Source of the DNA: Malaya genurostris
Taxonomy: Eukaryota; Arthropoda; Insecta; Diptera; Culicidae
NCBI RefSeq assembly: GCF_030247185.1
Contig: NC_080571.1
Location: forward strand, 167,484,047 to 167,548,046
Direction: 5' to 3'
DNA: 64,000 nucleotides
Each line of letters starts with the position of its first letter. Position 1 is the first letter of the stretch. Positions 1-12,199 of the stretch are shown here, one piece after another. The notes under the pieces are model-generated. The model was not told the origin of the DNA and ran no database searches. It saw only the letters and a list, made by a program, of their open reading frames with translations. The translations under genes and the position numbers were made by a program.

Positions 1-298
1 TACCAAATTTAAGTATTATTTTGCTATTTCAATAATCAAATAATACCTAAATAAGCAGTGATATTAAAATGAACTGAAAAACTGAAATGGATATATAGAT
101 ATATATATCCATTTCAGTTTTCCTTGCATTTTTACTAAATTCTCTAGTAACGTCTAAAGCTTTCTAAGAAGTTATCAAAATTTTCTAACAATTTGTTGAG
201 TACGTTAGCAAAACAAACTGATTTACCAAACTTAAGCATTATTTTGCTGTTTCAATAATCAAATAAAATCTAAATAAGCAGTGGTAGTTAAATGAACT
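1..298. repeat. Imperfect direct repeat pair (1-75 and 224-298)
   Basis: Bases 1-75 and 224-298 are near copies: both run from 'taccaaa' through 'aataatcaaataa' to 'aaatgaact', with about ten substitutions. The 150 bp between them holds a hairpin (see 77-121). There is no coding signal. The first copy may continue upstream of the window. Confidence 0.8.
77..121. repeat. Short perfect-arm hairpin
   Basis: 'aaactgaaatggatatata' is followed almost at once by its reverse complement, giving arms of about 20 bp and a loop of a few bases. It sits between the two direct repeats. It could be a tiny fold-back element or a chance AT-rich palindrome. Confidence 0.7.
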
Positions 299-1335
<1,037 letters not shown>

Positions 1336-1424
1336 GAAAAGCGTAACTTACACTGCGACAATAACTGTTATATTTTATCATAGCATATTGTTTCATATAT
1401 TATCGTCTTACACTAATTTATGTT

Positions 1425-1585
1425 ATTATATACTATGTTGTATGGTATTAAACTGCAGTGCATTATATCATATTATATTGTATTATATCATATTATATTT
1501 TATTATATTATATTGTATTTTATTATATTATGTTATATTGTATTGCATTGCATTATGTTGTATTATATTATATTATATTATAGGG
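1425..1585. repeat. Degenerate TTATA-type low-complexity tract
   Basis: Irregular tandem repeats of 'tattata' and 'ttgtatta' units, interrupted by 'tattgcattgcattatg'. It abuts the RT relic that begins near 1590. No coding potential. Confidence 0.85.
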
Positions 1586-1589
1586 TTTA

Positions 1590-2505
1590 TCATGATCAGT
1601 TGCTTAAATTTTAACCATCGAACCAGCGAGCTAAGATCCTCGTTTAAATGTGCAACAGATTTATTGAAATCTTTAGCCGTAATGAACAGAACAGTATCGT
1701 CAGCGAACAAATTTGTATCACAAAAACTTAAGACTCGCTTCATATCATTGATTTAAATAATAAATAAAATAGGACCTAACATACTTCCCTGAGGCCATTC
1801 TCCTGTAATGTCTGAAACAATAAAGGTCTTGAGATTGTTTCAAAGGTTCGCTTCAGATTCAAGATCACAGCAAATATACTCGATATCCCGATTGTTCAAG
1901 TATTAGCAAACTGTTAGAGTTCAAATAGTTAATCAACTGATCTTTAACAAGTTCCAGAATTTTTTCCAGTGTGTGTAACATGTTAATGGGACGGTACTCC
2001 TCGGTTTTATCCGTTACAATAACCTTGGGAATAGGAACCACCAGAGATTCTTTCCAATTTTTTGGTACGTGCCCCGTGTACGACCATTCATTTACCAGAT
2101 CCAGTAAATCGTGTCCAATAATATAAAAGCAATCCTATATAACTTTTGAGTTTATATTGTCAATACCAATCGATTTTCCCAAATTAGAACAAATATTTTG
2201 CAATTGTTCTAAAGTGATTGGTTGAAATTCAACAAGTCTACAATAGTTGTTCATCGGCTGTGTTATTTCAACAGGTTCACCTACCAATTCAATACTTTGA
2301 TTGATCTGTTGAACACTATTTATGAAATAACTGTTGAACTTTTCTGATATGATTTGTTCTGTGTGCTTTTCTATGCCATTAAAAGTTATGGTTTTCGCTG
2401 CACTATGGTTGGGCTTGATAAACTGTTTGAGAATTTTCCATAACTCTGTGCTGTTTTGTTGATTTTAATCGATCTTCCTCTGTATGTATTCATATCTAGT
2501 CTTGT
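1590..2505 (-). pseudogene. Jockey/CR1-like non-LTR reverse transcriptase relic
   Basis: Read on the minus strand, fragments in shifting frames give a recognisable non-LTR RT. A linker with 'LWKILKQFIKP' is followed by 'WKESLVVPIPKV' (RT block 1), 'EEYRPINMLHTLEKILE' (block 2), 'PQGSMLGPILF' (block 4) and 'CDTNLFADDTVLF', which holds the catalytic FADD. It stops at 'LVRWLKFKQL', so the thumb and C-terminus are missing. Several frameshifts and stops make it a pseudogene. A zinc-knuckle ORF1 relic lies directly upstream at 2506-3275, but I see no APE endonuclease between them, so the copy is internally deleted. The motifs favour the Jockey/CR1 group; the exact clade is not settled. Confidence 0.8.
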
Positions 2506-3275
2506 TCAGGGCTCATGAATAAATATTTTGTACTTGTGTATATCTACTCCAGTGACCATCATTGTTAGTTCTACAGAATCTTTTGTACTGTTTATCTCCC
2601 ATTTTAACCATAAGAAGTCTATTGAGTACCAGCTACGCGAGCTGTTCAAACTAACGTACTTTTCAGTTTCTAATTCATTAGTACACTTTTTCAATATATC
2701 AGTAAGAATAGACGCCATGTAATCCAAATTTTCAATTAACTGTGTGCAACACAAGCTTCTTGATACGAGTCGTGATATGGTTTGCTTTGGATACTTTTTC
2801 CAACGTTGCTATTCCATTGACATAATGTTGTTCTTTTTCGTTTCAAGCAATCTCAAATATATAGGAAATGCTGAATGGTTGGTGTCTAAATTCATTTTAC
2901 GTCCCGTGACAATTAACGCATTTAAAAACAGTTGAAGTACATTCAGATGTTTTAAAAGCTGCATTGCATTTGGAACAATTTTCATTGTTTGAACATTTGG
3001 TGCTATTGTGATCAAACTCACCACACTTGAAACAACGCAACGTTGAACGACTCGAAAACCGAACACCTATCTCAGCTGACGCAAACCTTACCGGTGGTCA
3101 TCAAGCTGGAATAGGTATTCTTATCAACCTCAAATATAGCACTATATTTGTTATATTTGAAACGTGGATCCTCAAAGTCAGCAACAACTTTTATATCTTC
3201 AATCGAAATTTTCTGATTCTGACTTTTCAAAAGATCAATAAATACATAAGAGGAATATCGATCACTCATCATTAC
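2506..3275 (-). pseudogene. Non-LTR retrotransposon ORF1 (gag-like, zinc knuckle) relic
   Basis: The minus strand reads from 'MMSDRYSSYVFIDLL' (3272) through 'DPRFKYNKYSAIFEV' into a frame-shifted CCHC cluster: 'CFKCGEFDHNSTKC', 'CSKCNAAFKTSEC' and 'CVNC'. Three tandem zinc knuckles are typical of ORF1 nucleic-acid-binding proteins of Jockey-group elements. After a stop, reading resumes at 2754-2506 with residues resembling an ORF2 linker and no endonuclease. It belongs to the same decayed copy as the RT at 1590-2505. The first zinc knuckle is intact on paper, but the frame is broken at least twice. Confidence 0.72.
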
Positions 3276-3314
3276 TAATTTTATTCGTTCTTGGATCCAA
3301 ACTACCCTTCAAAA

Positions 3315-3525
3315 ACCTGTTTCAATCCATTTAGTGGTGTAATGATGCCTTTCTAATATTACTCACATCAAAAATATTACTGTGGAATTCGTAAAAACAA
3401 CTGTTCATTGAATAGAAATAAAAAAGTTTGTTCGGACTTAATCTAACAAACTCTACAAATCCTGTTTACCCTGTAGTTCCGGAACCGGAATTAGTATCCA
3501 AAACAAATTTAGGAAATCCGTATGA
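3315..3525. repeat. Dispersed non-coding repeat, copy 1
   Basis: About 210 bp strongly similar to 49013-49226: both share 'gtgtaatgatgcctttct', 'acaactgtt.attgaatag', 'gtttaccctgtagttccgg' and 'ggattccgtatgaa'-type ends. No ORF is conserved between the copies. It probably belongs to the abundant culicid family carrying the 'ccggaaccgga' motif. Confidence 0.82.
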
Positions 3526-3534
3526 ACTAAATAT

Positions 3535-3990
3535 ATGGTTATTTCTCCAGTTAGCACCGATCATGACGTTTATGCGGAAATTGATGGTGAAACACGTGTT
3601 AAAGAAATGAAGTATCTTGAAGTCATAATTGATGAAAAGTTCACATTTAAATCTCATATTAATTACTTCATCGAGAAGATTGCCAACAAGTACGATGTAT
3701 TGTGTTGTTTGAGAAATGACCTAACGATAGTAGATATAGTTCCTCAGATTTTCTACTGAACGCATTACAATGGCTTTCAGTGAAACAGAGAATTTACTAC
3801 TTAACCATGGTAATTATTTTAAAAATCTTAAATGGTATACTGCCTCGATATTTGTGTGATAGAATTGAAAGAGATTGATTTGCACCGGTACATCACTGGG
3901 AACGCATCTGATGCTAGAACATCAAGCTATTTGTTATCCAGATCGCAAAACTCATTATTGTACAAGGGAATTTTTTTTTCAGTTTGATGC
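3535..3990 (+). pseudogene. C-terminal fragment of a Jockey/CR1-like RT
   Basis: The plus-strand reading 'VKEMKYLEVIIDEKFTFKSH' continues as 'YFIEKIANKYDVLCCLRN'. This is the post-catalytic thumb of non-LTR RTs (the usual 'KYLGVIID.L.W..H' motif). After a stop near 3757, 'LQWLSVKQRIYYLTMVII' and 'ILPRYLCDRIER' follow, typical of the far C-terminus of the same polyprotein. No catalytic core is present. It lies in opposite orientation to the relic at 1590-3275, so it is a separate insertion. Confidence 0.75.
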
Positions 3991-4944
3991 CAAGACAGAT
4001 CAAACGCACAAAGACGGTGGTGGAGTTCAAAAAGTTATGTACTTCAAATTTTTTAGATTTTTTATTTCTTTATCAATTACGAAGAAATTTTGTCCATACC
4101 GCGTGTGTTTCAGACAACTCATTCGTAGCGGAGGAAAGTTGTTCTGCTGTTAAAAGTTGTTAAAAAGATGGACGTTGACGAGCGGGGAAAGAAACACAAG
4201 CATAACGGAGTCAAGCACTCAATTATACAACAAAAGACTACGCCAGCGCTATCACCTTACTCCCAGAAAATACACCTAAGCAGCTGTAACTATTAAAACC
4301 GCTACAAAAAAGGTTGAAGCAACTAGAGAAATTAGTATGTACTCTGTAGGACCTTTTGACAATGCTTCAAAGCAGGTTGGATGAACGAGAAGTGAAAGTA
4401 TGTCATCCAGCAATATGAGAATCGGAAGCTAACTGGATTTACCTTGCGGTTCCTAGCAAAATGATAAATAATGGATACCCTAAAGAACAATTTTCAATTT
4501 TAGCATATTATGAAAATTCAGAAGAAATTACGTTAAGCAAACGAGATACCAACAGCGATGTGCAGCAAAGAAAAAAAAAACTTGAGACCAGACCATGAAG
4601 GGATGAGGAGTAGCGGTCCGGGACTTCAAGATACGCAACCACACAATCACATCTCAAACGAAGAAAACCCAGATCCAGAGAGAACCTTGATGCTAAAGAA
4701 GGAAGCAGCAGAACACGTTAGGACAAACATTAGGCTAGGAATGATAATAGAATATAATCTTGTAATCAGGAAAGTAAGGAATTCCTTTCCATGAGATAAA
4801 ACTGTTGAATCGGCTTGCGAAGTCCATGCACCTCAGTTGAACGGCGCTTTGGTGTTTTGGTGACCGCGGGGTGTGCGTAAACACCGACTGAGCAAAACAT
4901 GTGCAACGATGTAAGTTAACCCACATCGTACGACCGATGAATTT
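3991..4944. other. Unassigned stretch between retroelement relics
   Basis: AT-rich sequence with short ORFs only (78 aa at 4558-4794, rich in charged residues). I recognise no domain. Parts could be a decayed ORF1 of the fragment upstream, since 'MINNGYPKEQFSILAYYEN'-like readings appear near 4460-4520, but this is weak. Confidence 0.4.
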
Positions 4945-5089
4945 TTTTTATTCAATAATGTAATATAATTTTAGGCACACTGCTTAAGCTCTAAGATGCC
5001 AAGGGTATTTTCTAATCTTAATAACGACTAACTTAAAACTAGAACAGTATCATTAGACTATGTCATCTCGGGTTCTCGAAAATCCTGCA

Positions 5090-5392
5090 TTAAGGTGAAA
5101 TGTAGCGTCATGAAATGCGCGCAAAATTTTATCCGCTTCAGTTGAACGAACCGTCGCACAAAACATACCAAGAAAAACGGACACATAGAAACAAGAACGG
5201 AACAGTAACCGTTTGTAAATTTCAAAAACCAATTACGGCTCGGCAAAGCAAAATTTCAAAATTCTAAGAATACTTAGTTGTGATAAATTTGATTTCGAAA
5301 ACTTAAGTGTTTTTGGTTTTTCGAAAATCGGTCTAGTTTTTGAGTAATTGATCAAAAACGCGATTTTCGCATTCCGCTACATTTCACCTTAA
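5090..5392. mobile_element. TTAA-flanked MITE inside I-element copy A
   Basis: The ends are TTAA-GGTGAAATGTAGCG and its perfect inverse CGCTACATTTCACC-TTAA. The related I copy C (32181-32200) reads continuously across the site ('attctgctttcagctgtcg'), so the roughly 295-bp body is an insertion and TTAA is its duplicated target. TTAA target choice is typical of piggyBac-type and some other MITEs. The body has no coding capacity, although a 62-aa shadow ORF crosses it. Confidence 0.9.
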
Positions 5393-5974
5393 GCTGGCGA
5401 TCGGCAGTGGTCGATGAATTAAAAATTGCATGAGTCTTCCAGATGGCGTAGGTAAATATCTATGCTGGCCGCATCCTTCGGCCCGTCTGGGTCCGCGGGA
5501 AACACCTCCAGTCTATGAAAGCCCGGCGGGTCTTTCGTGGGCGATGATGGTGATGTTACGGAAGAGAATGAAAAAAGTAAATATTGTGGAAACGGGGTGA
5601 AAAGGGGATGTGGGAACAAAATATCTGAAAACGACAGAGATCTATTAGTGGTGAAGATGATGATGAAGAGACAGGGAAGGGGGAACGAAAAAGTTAGTGG
5701 CAAAAAAAAGATCTTGTAAGTTTCAATGAAGATGGTGGACAAGGACGGAGATCGAGAGAATCGGGCGGATGTTAGTGTCGAACCTGTAGGTGGAGATTAT
5801 ACTTTCTGAGCGAAGAATAACACATTACACTTGTATATCAATGTGTTTAAGGTACTGGTATATGAGAAGCATATATAAACTATCCCGACTCGCCAACACA
5901 TCCCGAACCGGAACCTCAGGCGGTCTACCTCGGGCCCTAAGGGATTCCAGTAGCTTCGAGCTGTCGTCACGATA

Positions 5975-7300
5975 CTCTACGCACAATCACACGACATGAT
6001 CGATGTCCTGATAACCGTCGCCACAGGTGCAGACTCTCCGCGAGCCTAACACGCCGGAGATGTGAGTCAAAAGTGTAGTGATTTGACATGAGCCGCGACA
6101 TAACACGAATGAAATCGCGACTCACGTGCATCCCCCTGAACCAAGGTTTCGTTGATACCCTAGGGATAATGGAATGTAGCCATCGTTCCAGCTCGCCATT
6201 GATCCATGTAGTTTTCTGACGAGAGATACTAAAAAATTTATTGAAGCAGATTGGTTTTTCGTAAATATCACCTTCTAATGCCAATGAGTCTGCCTTTTCA
6301 TTTCCCGGAATGAAACAATGCGAAGGGACCCAGGCTAGCGATATTGATTAAGACCGTTCAGGTATAGTTCGCAAGCGTCCCCGTATTTTCCCCAGGAAAT
6401 ATGGGGGATACTTTCCTTGCTTCATTGCCCGGAGAGCTTCTATTGAACTTAGACTATCCTGGCAATGAAGTAATGTTTTTTAGGCAAGGTTTCAATGATC
6501 TCAAGGGTGTACTGAACAGCAGCTAATTCTGAGACGTAAACTGAAGCCGGATCACTGAGTTTGTACAAAGCGGTGATGTTCTGATTGAAGATGCCGAAGC
6601 CTGTGGACCTGTCAATGTTTGATCCGTCAGTGTAAAACACTTTTTCACAGTTAACTGTTCTAAATTTACTATGAAAGATATTAGGGACCACTCGAAGGCG
6701 TACTTGATCCGGAATTCCACGAATCTCTTCTCTCATGGATGTGTCAAAAAACACAGTAGGATCAGAAGTATCCAAGAAATGAGCACGGTTTGAAACAAAC
6801 GATAAAGGATTAATATTCTGAGCCATTTAATCAAAATACAAGGACATGAAACGGGAAAGAAAATTGAGCTCGACAAGCCTTTCGAAGTTTTCAATCACCA
6901 TCGGATTCAACATATCGCATCGGATAAGCAATCGATATGAGTGATCCCAGAATCGATTTTTCAACAGTAAGACGCCCGCGAGCACTTCGAGACTCGTCGT
7001 ATGAGTCGACTGCCTGCAACCTAAGGCAATACGCAAACAACGATACTGAATTCTTTCCTGTTTAACGAAATGGATGTTCGCGGCGGATCAGAAGCAGAAG
7101 CATCCATATTTCATTACTGACAATATCGTTTTTTGGTACAGCCTGATCAGGTCTGCAGGGTGAGAACCCCACCAAGTTCCGGCTATTGTGCGAAGAAAAA
7201 TGATGCTCTGCTGGCATTTTTGTTTCAAATACCTCATGTGACATCCCCAGGTGCCTTTGGAGTTGAACCAGCCCCGAGATGTTTTAATGTGAAGACCTGA
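5975..7300 (-). pseudogene. RNase H and RT thumb region of I-element copy A
   Basis: From 7300 downward the minus strand reads a C-terminal RT thumb ('KQKCQQ', 'IALGCRQSTHTTSLEVLAG'), then 'NPLSFVSNRAHFLDTSD', then 'VFYTDGSNIDRSTGFGIF', the first RNase H aspartate block. 'YVSELAAVQYTLEII' follows, carrying the glutamate. The later 'VPSHCS.PGNEKAD'-type block is frame-shifted near 6300. The C-terminus keeps 'GMHVSRDFIRVMSRLMSNHY' with an HLRR motif. At least three frame changes. The RNase H would remove RNA from the RNA:DNA hybrid during retrotransposition. Confidence 0.75.
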
Positions 7301-8890
7301 GCTACGGTATCACCTCCTCAATGATGCTGTCATTGCGCTGGTTCTCGCTTCCTCGAAAATACTCAGCTGGTTCTCGCGTCCTCGAAAATAGCTCAGCTTT
7401 CTCCGTAGAGAACTCGATACCCATTTGAATAGCCCATGTCGACAAGTTGTCGAGGGTATCTTGCAATGGTCCTTGAAGATCGGCAGCTTTGGGTCCTATA
7501 ATGGACACAACGTTGTCGTCGGCAAGTTGTCTTAGCGTGCAAGATGTGTTGATACATTCATCAATGTTGGTTACGTAAAAATTGTATAAAAGGGGGTTTA
7601 AGCATGAGCCCTAACGAAGACACATGTAACTGAATCATATCACCATGCGCAAAATACATATATTTCTCGGACAATAGATTATATAAAAAGTTATTCAGAA
7701 TTGGTGAAAGATCATGCTTATGCAACTTCTCAGATAGGATATTTATGGAAACTGAGTCAAAAGTCCCCTTGATGTCTAAGAAAACTGATGCCATTTGTTC
7801 TTTCCGAGCTAATGCAATTTGAATTTCGGTTGAGAGCAACGCAGGACAATCGTTCGTTCCTTTGCCCCAGCGGAACTCAAATTGTGTATCTGAAAGTAAG
7901 CCATTAGTCTCGACCCAATTGTTTAGACGAAACAGAATCATTTTTTCGAATAATTTCCGGATACAGGAAAGCATAGCAATTGGCCGATACGAATTGTGAT
8001 CGGAGGCTGGTTTCCCTGGTTTTTGAATGGCGATAACTCTTGCTTATCTCCAGTCATGTGGGACAATATTGTCCTCAAGAAGCGTATTGAATAAATTCAA
8101 TAAGCGCCTTTTGACAGAGTCAGGCAAATTTTTCAACAAGTTGAATTTGATTTTGTTTAACGCCGGAGCTTTATTGTTGCATGATAAAAGAGAAGAGTGA
8201 GAACTCGACCATCGAAAAAGGTGTTTCGTTTCTGTTGGATGAGGTGACGCGCATTATAGTCTGTTCCGGAACAGAGTCAGGACATACTTTTTAGCGAAAT
8301 CGAATATCCAACTGTTAGAATATGCCTCGCTTTCATTCGTGGTGTTCTTGTTGCGCATTCGTCGGGCCGTGTTCCAAAGAGTGTTAATTGATCTTTCTCT
8401 CGATAATCCGTCTACGAATCGACGCTAATAACCGATATTCTTCGCTTTAATCAAGCTTTTCATTTTAGCGTCTAATGCCGCGTAGTTTCTAAAATTATCA
8501 GCTTTTCCGTTTTCCCTGAACTCGATGAATGGTGGAGTTCTCTCCGCGTTTAATTCTGAGCACTCTTTGTCTCACCACGGGTTGGGAGGACGGATGTTAG
8601 TTTTCGCGCCGGGTACACGTTTCGTCTGAGCTTGAGTCGCGGTGTCGAGAATCAAGCCAGCCAAATACGTGTACTCTTCCTCCGCAGGAAGTTCTTGTGT
8701 TGTTTCTAGTTTCTTAGATATCGAATTTGCGTAGCATTTCCAATCAATATTTCATGTGAGGTCATACGAAACATTGATTGTCTCCGATGGTCCGTAAATG
8801 ATTTAAATCATGATAGGTGGATCATCACTACTGTGGGGATCAGGATCACCTTCCACATGCAGTCCAACCGCAGCGATGTCGAGCAAAGGG
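7301..8890 (-). pseudogene. Reverse transcriptase region of I-element copy A
   Basis: The 137-aa open part (7974-7561) holds RT blocks 'MLSCIRKLFEKMI', 'GLLSDTQFEFRWGKGTND' and 'MASVFLDIKGTFDSVS', with the first catalytic Asp in FLDI. The second catalytic block, 'RQLADDNVV', lies at about 7510-7540 after a frameshift; Leu instead of Tyr before the ADD is shared with copy B, so it looks native to the family. Upstream, 'QKPGKPASDHNSYRPI' is readable at about 7975-8050. The linker (8170-8890) is readable but broken by stops. Confidence 0.78.
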
Positions 8891-9375
8891 ATAAATCCAG
8901 CGCACATGGTCATGCTGGTGGTGCAGGGATCCGTGTCATTTCTCCCGTATTCAAGATGGTCATATTGAAGTTGTCGCAGATATCATGGATCATAGCTGAT
9001 CTGTTATCGTCGTGAAGACAACCCCATCCCGTACCGTGAGAGTTAATGTCTCCTAAAACCAACGTCGGTGCGGGAAGGAGCTCAATGATATCACTGAGCC
9101 GCCGATGCCCAACCGAGGCACTTGAATATATATGGAAGCAATGCAAAGATCCTTGCTTTGATTGTAACATGACATGCAACAATTTTATTACCTGGTGTCG
9201 ATGGGAGGTTAATGCGATAGAAAGAATAGCATGGTATTTAAGCATGGTATTTAAGAAGTTAGTCAAGTTTCGCACAATGCGAATGCGTCACATTTCAGAT
9301 TATTTACTAGAAATTTAAAAGTATCTATTTCTGGGATGATACTTCTACAATTCGACTGTATAATGTATGTAACAT
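8891..9375 (-). pseudogene. APE endonuclease fragment of I-element copy A
   Basis: The minus strand around 9370-9250 gives 'CRSIIPEID' and 'CDAFALCET', the Asn and Glu motifs of the apurinic-type endonuclease. 9275-8910 gives 'SVGHRRLSDIIELLPAPT' and 'LVLGDINSHGTGWG', the GD.N.H active-site block. The N-terminal block is separated by stops, so the domain is not translatable as one piece. The enzyme would nick the target DNA to prime reverse transcription. Confidence 0.78.
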
Positions 9376-10340
9376 ATGTATGTCATGATCCAGTCCACGA
9401 TATCAGAGAATTTTACAAACTTAGTATCTTGTAAATTTTCTGACTGATCTTCAGTGACTTTCGGGGGTTTTGAAGTCCCAGGAAGTGAGGGAAATTCTTG
9501 CTCGGAATTTATTTTTCCAAGGCCTGGAGCTATTTTCTCCGGTTTTTTGCCATCACTTCCAGTTGTTTGAAATTTTTGAGACCCACCAGAAGATACCTTC
9601 GAACCCTTACTAGTGAGCTTACAAGAAGATTTATTTCTTCTCTTTCTAAAGCTATGAGGGACCGCCGAAGATGTACCTTCAAGGGGATCATCAGCATCGC
9701 TCTCGTCAGCTGACAAACAAGCGAAAACATTCACTGGAGGCGTAGCACTCGTCAACATTTCAGCAAAGGAATGCTTGGAATGTTGCTTGAGTGAACGCCT
9801 CATCTTGTCTTTGCGCAGTTGGTACGCGGGGCACTCCGAGAGGTCATGCGGTCCCTCCTTACGGTAGAGACATTTTTCAATGTCTCCACTGCGGGAGTTA
9901 TCCGCATGACTCCCTCCACACTTTATACACCGGGATTTATTGCAACAATGGGATGCTGTGTGTCCCAAATGTTTGCAATTGGTGCAGTTCATGACCCGCG
10001 ACACAAAAAGGCAAACAGGTAAACGAACTCGGTCCAGGAGGACGTAATTAGGCTAAGCCAGCCAGCCAAAGTCACCCGATACGAGTCTGATGGGATATAG
10101 GACTTAGTTCCATCCTCAGCGGTCGATACTGAGCGCAATTGCTTGCAGTCCAGTATCTTAACATTCTTGAGTAGGGGGTTTTTAAAATCGCCTGCCCTGG
10201 ATAATTTTTTATACGAAACTTATTGTTATCAGATGACTCCATTCCGTCATCTGGAGGGAGGTCAGGCAATTTTGAGCACGTGGTCGTGGCACGGAAAAGT
10301 GTCCGTGCGGGTAGAGATTGAAAGTCAAAGGTAGAGATAG
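9345..10340 (-). pseudogene. ORF1 (zinc-knuckle nucleic-acid-binding protein) of I-element copy A
   Basis: The open part 10004-9345 (219 aa) begins at the knuckle array: 'CTNCKHLGHTASHC', 'CIKCGGSHADNS..C' and 'CLYRKEGPHDLSEC'. In the third, Arg replaces the second Cys (copy B has Cys there). A Ser/Lys-rich tail with 'FAEML' and 'SEQEFPSLPGTSKPPK' follows. The N-terminal half (10269-10072) is in another frame and lacks a segment that copy B retains. It would bind element RNA as the ribonucleoprotein core. Broken by frameshifts and deletion. Confidence 0.78.
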
Positions 10341-10359
10341 TGAAAAACAGGGAAAAAGA

Positions 10360-10790
10360 GAAAAGAAAGAATAAAAAAATTATTTAGCTTTAGTTCTCAA
10401 ACAGCGAACGTCCGTTGAAGGCCCGGTCCTAGGAAATCGGAAGCTGTTCAATAAAGTGCAAAAAAACCTCTTTGAGGAAAGAGCACTTTTTTGCAGTCTC
10501 TTGCTGCACTGTACAATGTACAATTTTTGCAGTCTCTTGCTGCACTGTACACTGTACAACTGTACAATATAGCAGCGCTGGCTAACGGTACCACACACAG
10601 TGTTTCTTTACGTAGCTCACAATCGACCTTGAGGACGGATTAATTCGCATTATCACTCGACCGCACTGATGCAGACAATAAAATACGGAATGACATTGAA
10701 AACGAAATAAAACAATTCACCGCACTATTGGAGAAACACGAATTTACGTCCGATCAGCCCGATAGTTACAGTGGAACTGATACGACCAAT
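10360..10790 (-). promoter_or_regulatory. 5' leader / internal promoter region of I-element copy A with short tandem repeat
   Basis: Homologous in outline to 11735-12190 of copy B: both have 'gatcggacgtaaattcgtgt', 'gcggtcgagtgata', 'aattaatccg' and 'aagtgct.ttt...gttttttttgca'-type blocks, though copy A diverges. In A a roughly 43-bp unit with 'cagtctcttgctgcactgta' is tandemly duplicated (about 10470-10560). Such variable 5' repeats can sit in non-LTR promoters; promoter function is inferred, not shown. Confidence 0.55.
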
Positions 10791-11734
10791 GATGTTGGGC
10801 GTTGTAAAGGAGAACTTGAGAGCTCTCATAGTTCTAAAAACATCGGACATCACCAGATGTAAAATTTAGGTGATTTTTTAAAACCACAGAGGAGGAAAGG
10901 TTAGAGGGCAGTAAACGATTTTGGTTTCCTCCAGTCAGTAGTCGGGTTTTCGAGTACTCGTCTCCTTGTGCAATGGAAGAAGTTTTTGCTTTTTGAGTTG
11001 ATGGACCTTTACCAAAAGTGTAGTTTTTATCATTTTAACTAGAGGTGAAACAGAATGTTCTAGAATTAATAATTGTGTTAGTATTGAACGGGATTACAAA
11101 AAATCCTGGCTAAATAAATAAATTGTGAAGTTTTTTAAAGCTTACGAAGTTTTTCACATACTTGTTAATAGAACGGAAAGAAAACCACCTCCGCTCCGCA
11201 AAATTATTTTTTTCTCTCGTTTTGTCTTAGACTGTCCTGGTAATAGTATACAGTTGATTTTTTTTGTATTTTTAGTTACAACAGCAAAAAACAAGTGTAC
11301 TGACGAGTCAGTGTAGTACATCTAACGAGGACCGAGACGACTTTAAGGTAAGATTACATTTTCTATAGAAAACGATATAAAAAAGTAAGATGAAAAAAAG
11401 ATGCTGATTTAGCCGTGAGCCGTAAAACTTTATTCGAACCGAGGATAATTGTTTCTCGCGCATAAAAACGTGTCGCACTGCGGATTGTTGAAAAACCGAC
11501 CGTTCCGAGATTCTGTTATATAGCTGATCTATTCTAACTGCATAATCGGAGGACAATAAGTGTTTAATTTTTAATGTACCTTGCATGTGTGTTGATGTTT
11601 TATACTGATAAATTCAAACTGTACGAATTTTGTAGCAGGATTATTTATTCAAGGTAGAATTATGAATTGTAGTGCATGATACTTCAATTTTTAAATTTAC
11701 ATTTTGTTTAGCAAGTGGGTATTAAATCGTGTGT
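10791..11734. other. Spacer between head-to-head I elements
   Basis: About 940 bp with no gene, domain or clear repeat. Only short chance ORFs (92 aa on minus, 63 aa on plus) occur. It would be the original host DNA or an older element into which the two I copies inserted back to back. Confidence 0.5.
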
Positions 11735-12199
11735 GGTTCATTCGTGCCGTGATTGTCGGATTGATCGGACGTAAATTCGTGTATTGAGTTGATTTATTCC
11801 GTTATCAAGGTCATTCCATATTCAATTGTGCCTGCATTGGTGCGGTCGAGTGATAGTTCTAATTAATCCGTTCTCAAGGCCGACTGTGAGCTTGTGTGAA
11901 GCAGCACTGCGTGTGGTTCCGTTAGGCAGCGCCAGCGCTGGGCGCTGCGTATAAATCGTTTACATATACATAAGAAACAGCGATAAATATATAGTGATAA
12001 AAAGAGAAACGTTTCATTGGACAGTGTAGTGAGAGACTGAAAAAGTGCTTTTTCAAGAGGTTTTTTTGCACTCTACTGGAAGGAATATTTACCGGACCGC
12101 GTCTTGGCAACTGTTTACCGTTTTGGAGCTTAAGCTAAGTAAAACTTTATTTTCCCTGTTGTTTAATATTTGCACCCCGAATCTGACCGCACGGACACA

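Larger units (their letters stand above)
4945..10790 (-). mobile_element. I-like non-LTR retrotransposon, copy A (degenerate, near full length)
   Basis: A minus-strand element with 5' leader (10340-10790), ORF1 with zinc knuckles (9345-10340), APE endonuclease (about 8880-9370), RT (about 7300-8250), thumb (6830-7300), RNase H (about 5980-6830) and a 3' UTR ending in an A-rich tail at about 4945. The tail and 3' UTR match copies B (18790-18905) and C (32030-32160). The order ORF1, APE, RT, RNase H is that of the I group. Multiple stops and frameshifts make it inactive. A TTAA-flanked MITE lies in its 3' UTR. Its 5' end faces the 5' end of copy B across about 940 bp. Confidence 0.82.

Noticed and set aside
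4558..4794. 78-aa charged ORF as a possible host gene exon
   Set aside because: No recognisable domain, no splice context I could support, and it sits between retroelement relics.
5537..5719. Lys/Glu-rich ORFs in the I-element 3' UTR (also 32231-32530)
   Set aside because: They lie antisense in the 3' UTR of copies A and C and are not kept in frame between the copies.
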